From: a virus
Strand: one strand, 5' to 3'
Length of the DNA stretch: 61,038 bases
IMG/VR virus record: IMGVR_UViG_3300046514_000354
Location: 1 to 61,038 of that record
Below, in pieces: positions 58,446 through 61,038 of the stretch (position 1 is the stretch's first letter; the number at the start of each line of letters is the position of its first letter). A program made the translations under genes and the position numbers. The notes below the pieces were generated by a model. The model had not been told where the DNA came from, ran no database searches, and saw nothing but the letters and a program-made list of their open reading frames with translations.

Positions 58446-58715
58446 GTGACGGATATTTGGTATTCCGTTACGGGCACGGTCATCGGATTCTTGAACTACG
58501 AATTCGGCGGCCACCCGGAGTATGACATGCTGGTAATCCGTACCGAAACCGGCCTGGCGCTAAGATGGACCGGGCACGACTTCGGAATCGTAAAACGGGC
58601 TGCTAGTTTGGTCGCGGATGATGACGACGTCATCCCCGGTGATGAAGTTGAATTCTCAACGTGTAAGCGTGAGCAGGATTCCTATACGGAATCCGTAAGC
58701 GGCGCGGATCGTTAG
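58446..58715 (+). CDS. Hypothetical acidic protein (89 aa)
   Basis: GTG 58446 after AGGGAGGAATTAA. Beta-rich (WYSVTGTVIGFLNYEFGG..YDMLVIRTETGLALRW), a small SH3- or OB-like barrel is possible. Codon use still differs from the main genome. Unknown function. Confidence 0.7.
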   Translation: MTDIWYSVTGTVIGFLNYEFGGHPEYDMLVIRTETGLALRWTGHDFGIVKRAASLVADDDDVIPGDEVEFSTCKREQDSYTESVSGADR

Positions 58716-58781
58716 CGGTTGGGATTCCTACGGGAATCCCTTCCGGTAACGCATAAGCGTACCAAAACAGGGAGGAATACC
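58716..58781 (+). promoter_or_regulatory. Hairpin-RBS cassette
   Basis: GGGATTCC (58721-58728), loop TACG, GGAATCCC (58733-58740), flanked by CGG/CCGG, then 'taccaaaacAGGGAGGA' and ATG 58782. Confidence 0.72.
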
Positions 58782-59126
58782 ATGGATCGCATTATCACGA
58801 TCGGTCACGACTACGGTCGGATCATCCTTGAGATGCCAGAGCGGAAAGACAAGCCGCTCAGCCCTCAGAACTGGAAAGCTCTCGAGGAAGCCGATAACCG
58901 CTTCTATCGCGGAAACCCCGGGATGAACGGTTACACGCACGTGATGAGCAACGACGGATCTGCCGCTCTGAACGAACTGTGGGACACCGCCTGGATGGCA
59001 GTTGAAGCCGAGATTGACGGCTTTGAGCATAAGGGTAGCGAAACCCTCATCCGGGCACGGACTGCGAAGCGTGTCTGCCAGGCCTACGCGCTGATCAACT
59101 TCGGCGCTGAGATCCTTCTGGCGTAG
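58782..59126 (+). CDS. Hypothetical protein (114 aa)
   Basis: ATG 58782. N-terminal RIITIGHDYGRIILEMPER (beta), then helical with WDTAWMAVEAEIDGF and CQAYALINFGAEIL. From here codon use returns to the genome norm. No known family. Confidence 0.75.
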   Translation: MDRIITIGHDYGRIILEMPERKDKPLSPQNWKALEEADNRFYRGNPGMNGYTHVMSNDGSAALNELWDTAWMAVEAEIDGFEHKGSETLIRARTAKRVCQAYALINFGAEILLA

Positions 59127-59191
59127 CGGGTAGGGCAGCTTAGGCTGCCCCTCCCGGTACCTCAGATGAAGTACCATAACAGGGAGGAAAG
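59127..59191 (+). promoter_or_regulatory. Hairpin-RBS cassette
   Basis: CGGG-ta-GGGCAGC / GCTGCCC-ct-CCCG (to 59156), then 'gtaccataacAGGGAGGAAAG', ATG 59192. Confidence 0.72.
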
Positions 59192-59308
59192 ATGTCAGCT
59201 TCAGGAAAGCTGGTCCAAGCGGCCATCATCGCTCACGACTCGCATTCTCCGCTGGCCATGAAGTTCAAGGCAGCGGTCCTGGCGAAGCAGTCCGGTAAGC
59301 GGTCATGA
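59192..59308 (+). CDS. Micro-protein (38 aa)
   Basis: ATG 59192, 4 nt after GGGAGG. Helical and basic (KLVQAAIIAHDSHSPLAMKFKAAVLAKQSGKRS). TGA overlaps the next ATG (59305). Real by RBS and coupling; function unknown. Confidence 0.65.
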   Translation: MSASGKLVQAAIIAHDSHSPLAMKFKAAVLAKQSGKRS

Positions 59309-59442
59309 CCCCGGAAGAAGAGCGGGCAACGTGGAAAGCCGATCGCGAGTTCTGGCTCATCATCCTCACGACGTGGGAGATGTGGGAGATCGAAGCGCAG
59401 GAAGCGTACGCTGAAGCCTGCGAGAAGTCAACACGCTGGTAA
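59305..59442 (+). CDS. Trp/Glu-rich micro-protein (45 aa)
   Basis: Starts in ATGA overlap and ends TAA 59440-59442. Very acidic and aromatic (TWEMWEIEAQEAYAEA). Predicted helical. Coupled to the basic micro-protein before it, so the two may pair. Confidence 0.62.
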   Translation: MTPEEERATWKADREFWLIILTTWEMWEIEAQEAYAEACEKSTRW

Positions 59443-59524
59443 GACAGCGGCGGCGGTTCTCATAAGCAGAACCGCGCGCCGGTGCTTATCCGAGCACTAG
59501 ATACAAAACAGGGAGGATGCAGAA
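59443..59524 (+). promoter_or_regulatory. Hairpin-RBS cassette
   Basis: CGGCG-GCGGTTCT/AGAACCGC-GCGCCG (59448-59482, loop cataagc), then a short GAGCAC and 'atacaaaacAGGGAGGA', ATG 59525. Confidence 0.7.
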
Positions 59525-60298
59525 ATGTCCGACGACAAGAAGATCAACGTCATCAATGGTCTCTTGCGGAAAGCGGAAAGCACGACGCCTGAAGAGGCGG
59601 AACTGCTCTTCGCGAAAGCTGCCGAGCTCATGGCCAAGTACCAGATTGATGAAGCCATGCTCAGGGCTCAGCAGCCCCAGGCGCGCGGAACGGTGCAGCG
59701 TGAGAAGTTCGTCACGGTAAGCATCTGGCGCTACCCGGTCGCAGAGATGAAGTGGCGCGTCGCGACTGCGATGGGTCTGAAGGTCATCAAGCTCCACAGT
59801 AACGAGTGGGTTGAGGTGGACGGAAAGCTGTACAAGGAGACCGAGCGGCACGAGATGTTCGGCTTCCAGGAAGATCTGGACCACTTCAAGATGATCATTC
59901 AGTCCCTCGAGATCCAGATGCTGCGGGCTGAGCTCGCGTGGTGGTCCCAGCATTCGGACGCCTATCGCAGCCAGACGAAGTCTGCCCAGCACAAGGCTCG
60001 GCGCGGATTCATGTTCGGCTTCGCCGGTGGCGCAGCTGAGAAGTATGCCGAGGTCGGCCGCAAGGCGAAAGCTGAGGCAGAGAAGGAGCACGGCACCAGC
60101 GGTGTTGAGCTGGTGCTTCGTGACAAGTCGCTGGCGATTCAGGACGCGTTCCACGAGGCTTATCCGAGCACTCGTAGCGTCGCTGACCGTAAGTCACGCG
60201 GCGACGTCTTCGCGAACTCGAAGGGTCGTGAAGCAGGACGCAACGCCGACGTCGGTACTGCCGGTGTGGGCGGAAGTCGCAAGTCACTGCCAAGTTGA
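59525..60298 (+). CDS. DUF2786-domain protein (257 aa)
   Basis: N-terminus INVINGLLRKAESTTPEEAELLFAKAAELMAKYQIDEAML is the DUF2786 domain found in actinophages and actinobacteria. The middle is an alpha/beta domain (WRVATAMGLKVIKLHSNEWVEV) and the C-terminal half a basic coiled helix. Function not established; often early and nucleic-acid related. Confidence 0.85.
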   Translation: MSDDKKINVINGLLRKAESTTPEEAELLFAKAAELMAKYQIDEAMLRAQQPQARGTVQREKFVTVSIWRYPVAEMKWRVATAMGLKVIKLHSNEWVEVDGKLYKETERHEMFGFQEDLDHFKMIIQSLEIQMLRAELAWWSQHSDAYRSQTKSAQHKARRGFMFGFAGGAAEKYAEVGRKAKAEAEKEHGTSGVELVLRDKSLAIQDAFHEAYPSTRSVADRKSRGDVFANSKGREAGRNADVGTAGVGGSRKSLPS

Positions 60299-60369
60299 GT
60301 AGCGGTGTCCCTTCCTCACGGAAGGGCACCCGGTGCTCAATCCTGAGTACTGAACAGGGAGGAATCATC
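60299..60369 (+). promoter_or_regulatory. Hairpin-RBS cassette
   Basis: CGGTG-t-CCCTTCC/GGAAGGG-CACC (60303-60333), then 'gtactgaacAGGGAGGAATCATC', ATG 60370. Confidence 0.7.
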
Positions 60370-60669
60370 ATGGCCAAAGCTGCTCTCGAGCAGGACGGCA
60401 TGGGTGGCCTGAAGGTCATCGTGCCGGCGTGGGATGACAAGGTCATCTACGAGATCACCATGAACAAGATGGCGGAAATCTGCGATGAAGCTACAGAGGA
60501 CGGTCAGTCCGAGCCCGAGTGGGATCTCGTGACGAGCATGACCTATGAAGCCATTCGCGACGCCCTCAATCTGCACGATTCGCTGTACCTCGGCGATCTC
60601 ATGCAGGCAGTAAGCCAAGCGGTTCAGCCCGGTCCTGGCTTCGACAAGATCAAGACCTTCACGGTCTAG
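60370..60669 (+). CDS. Hypothetical acidic protein (99 aa)
   Basis: ATG 60370 after AGGGAGGAATCATC. Mixed with MGGLKVIVPAWDDKVIYEI, then acidic helix (EICDEATEDGQSEPEWDLV). No known family. Confidence 0.75.
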   Translation: MAKAALEQDGMGGLKVIVPAWDDKVIYEITMNKMAEICDEATEDGQSEPEWDLVTSMTYEAIRDALNLHDSLYLGDLMQAVSQAVQPGPGFDKIKTFTV

Positions 60670-60743
60670 TAGCGGGTGCCTACCGGCCACGGTAGGCTTC
60701 CCGGTGCTACAGCCGTAACACCATACATACACAGGGAGGAAAC
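60670..60743 (+). promoter_or_regulatory. Hairpin-RBS cassette
   Basis: CGGGT-GCCTACC/GGTAGGC-TTCCCG (60673-60702), loop GGCCAC, then 'catacatacacAGGGAGGAAAC', ATG 60744. Confidence 0.72.
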
Positions 60744-61038
60744 ATGGACAAAGCTCCGACACCGGCGAAGCTCACGCTTCTCGAAGAGGGCGACTTGATC
60801 CGCAATGCTTACAAGAACGGTAAGCGGAACAAGGACGGCCACAAGACGGTCATGCTGCCTCATCAGCAGTTGACGGTTCAGCGGTTCATCATCACGCCGT
60901 TGGACAAGACTCGGAAGGTCACGCTCGGTCCGCCGCTGAAGCGGGACGAGCAGACCACCACCACGGTAAGCGATCGTTGGCTGGTGGCACGTCCGGCAGA
61001 CGGCTCAGCACTGCCCACGTACTGCGTGGCGCGGGACT
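60744..61038 (+). CDS. Hypothetical protein, 5' part of the gene crossing the contig ends
   Basis: ATG at 60744 follows a strong AGGGAGG site by 4 nt. The frame is open to the contig end and continues through 128..162 after removing the 127-bp overlap, giving a 109-residue protein. It is Lys/Thr-rich, begins MDKAPTPAKLTLLEEGD and ends in GKKK. I recognise no family. It lies in the early + strand cluster and its stop is followed directly by the ATG of the next gene at 163. Confidence 0.85.
   Translation, partial: MDKAPTPAKLTLLEEGDLIRNAYKNGKRNKDGHKTVMLPHQQLTVQRFIITPLDKTRKVTLGPPLKRDEQTTTTVSDRWLVARPADGSALPTYCVARD
60912..61038. repeat. Right copy of the 127-bp terminal overlap
   Basis: Same bases as 1-127. 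One copy should be removed before counting genes or genome length; the unique circle is 60,911 bp. Confidence 0.93.

Noticed and set aside
1-61038. tRNA genes, integrase and attachment site
   Set aside because: None recognised by eye on either strand.

Overview
This window is a complete, circularly closed genome of a tailed dsDNA phage with a contractile tail (myovirus type). The first and last 127 bases are identical, which is what a circular contig looks like when an assembler leaves one k-mer of overlap, so the unique length is 60,911 bp and one gene runs across the ends (60744..61038 continuing into 128..162). No integrase, excisionase or CI-type repressor is visible, so a lytic life style is the simplest reading. 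The GC-rich codon use, ThyX, a DnaE-type polymerase, an Rpf-like secreted transglycosylase, a transglycosylase/M23 tail hub and HGG-type TerS point to an actinobacterial host; the exact host cannot be read from the sequence.

Layout. (1) 57688 through the ends to about 9.5 kb, + strand: small early genes, mostly of unknown function, with an SNF2-type helicase, a RecB/Cas4-like nuclease, a KTSC protein, a GIY-YIG-like protein and several small zinc-ribbon proteins. Many are separated by a recurrent cassette: a hairpin with a fixed CGGG...CCCG base and a variable apical stem, then a near-constant 'acAGGGAGGA' ribosome binding site. (2) 9.5-22.8 kb, + strand: recombination, replication and nucleotide genes in a tightly overlapping operon: RecA-like ATPase, SSB-like protein, a primase joined to an MCM-like helicase, an FAD/NAD-binding Rossmann protein, DnaE polymerase, Rpf-like hydrolase, HU-like protein and ThyX. 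(3) 22.8-55.8 kb, - strand: virion and lysis genes. Read from the right in transcription order they are small early-late genes and a RuvC-like resolvase, TerS, TerL, endolysin, holin, papain-like peptidase, portal, protease with nested scaffold, cement protein, major capsid, connector and decoration genes interrupted by a sigma-factor/LuxR pair, sheath, tube, chaperone pair with a predicted -1 frameshift, tape measure, LysM protein, hub with two hydrolase domains, baseplate genes, spike and fibre genes, and small membrane proteins. (4) 55.8-57.7 kb: a 1.9-kb stretch with no convincing gene but with 10-bp direct repeats, alternating purine-pyrimidine blocks and an island whose dinucleotide composition is unlike the rest of the genome.

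How it fits together: early + transcripts would make helicase, nuclease, annealing ATPase, primase-helicase and polymerase. The phage-encoded sigma and LuxR-type proteins may redirect host polymerase to the leftward structural operon. Three related GC-alternating elements (7.5, 53.1 and 56.1 kb) each lie upstream of a transcription unit in the same relative orientation and are candidate control regions. The strongest candidates for undescribed biology are the repeated hairpin-RBS cassette, the structured non-coding stretches at 2.2-2.39 kb and 9.05-9.18 kb, the odd-composition island and the three-copy GC element.
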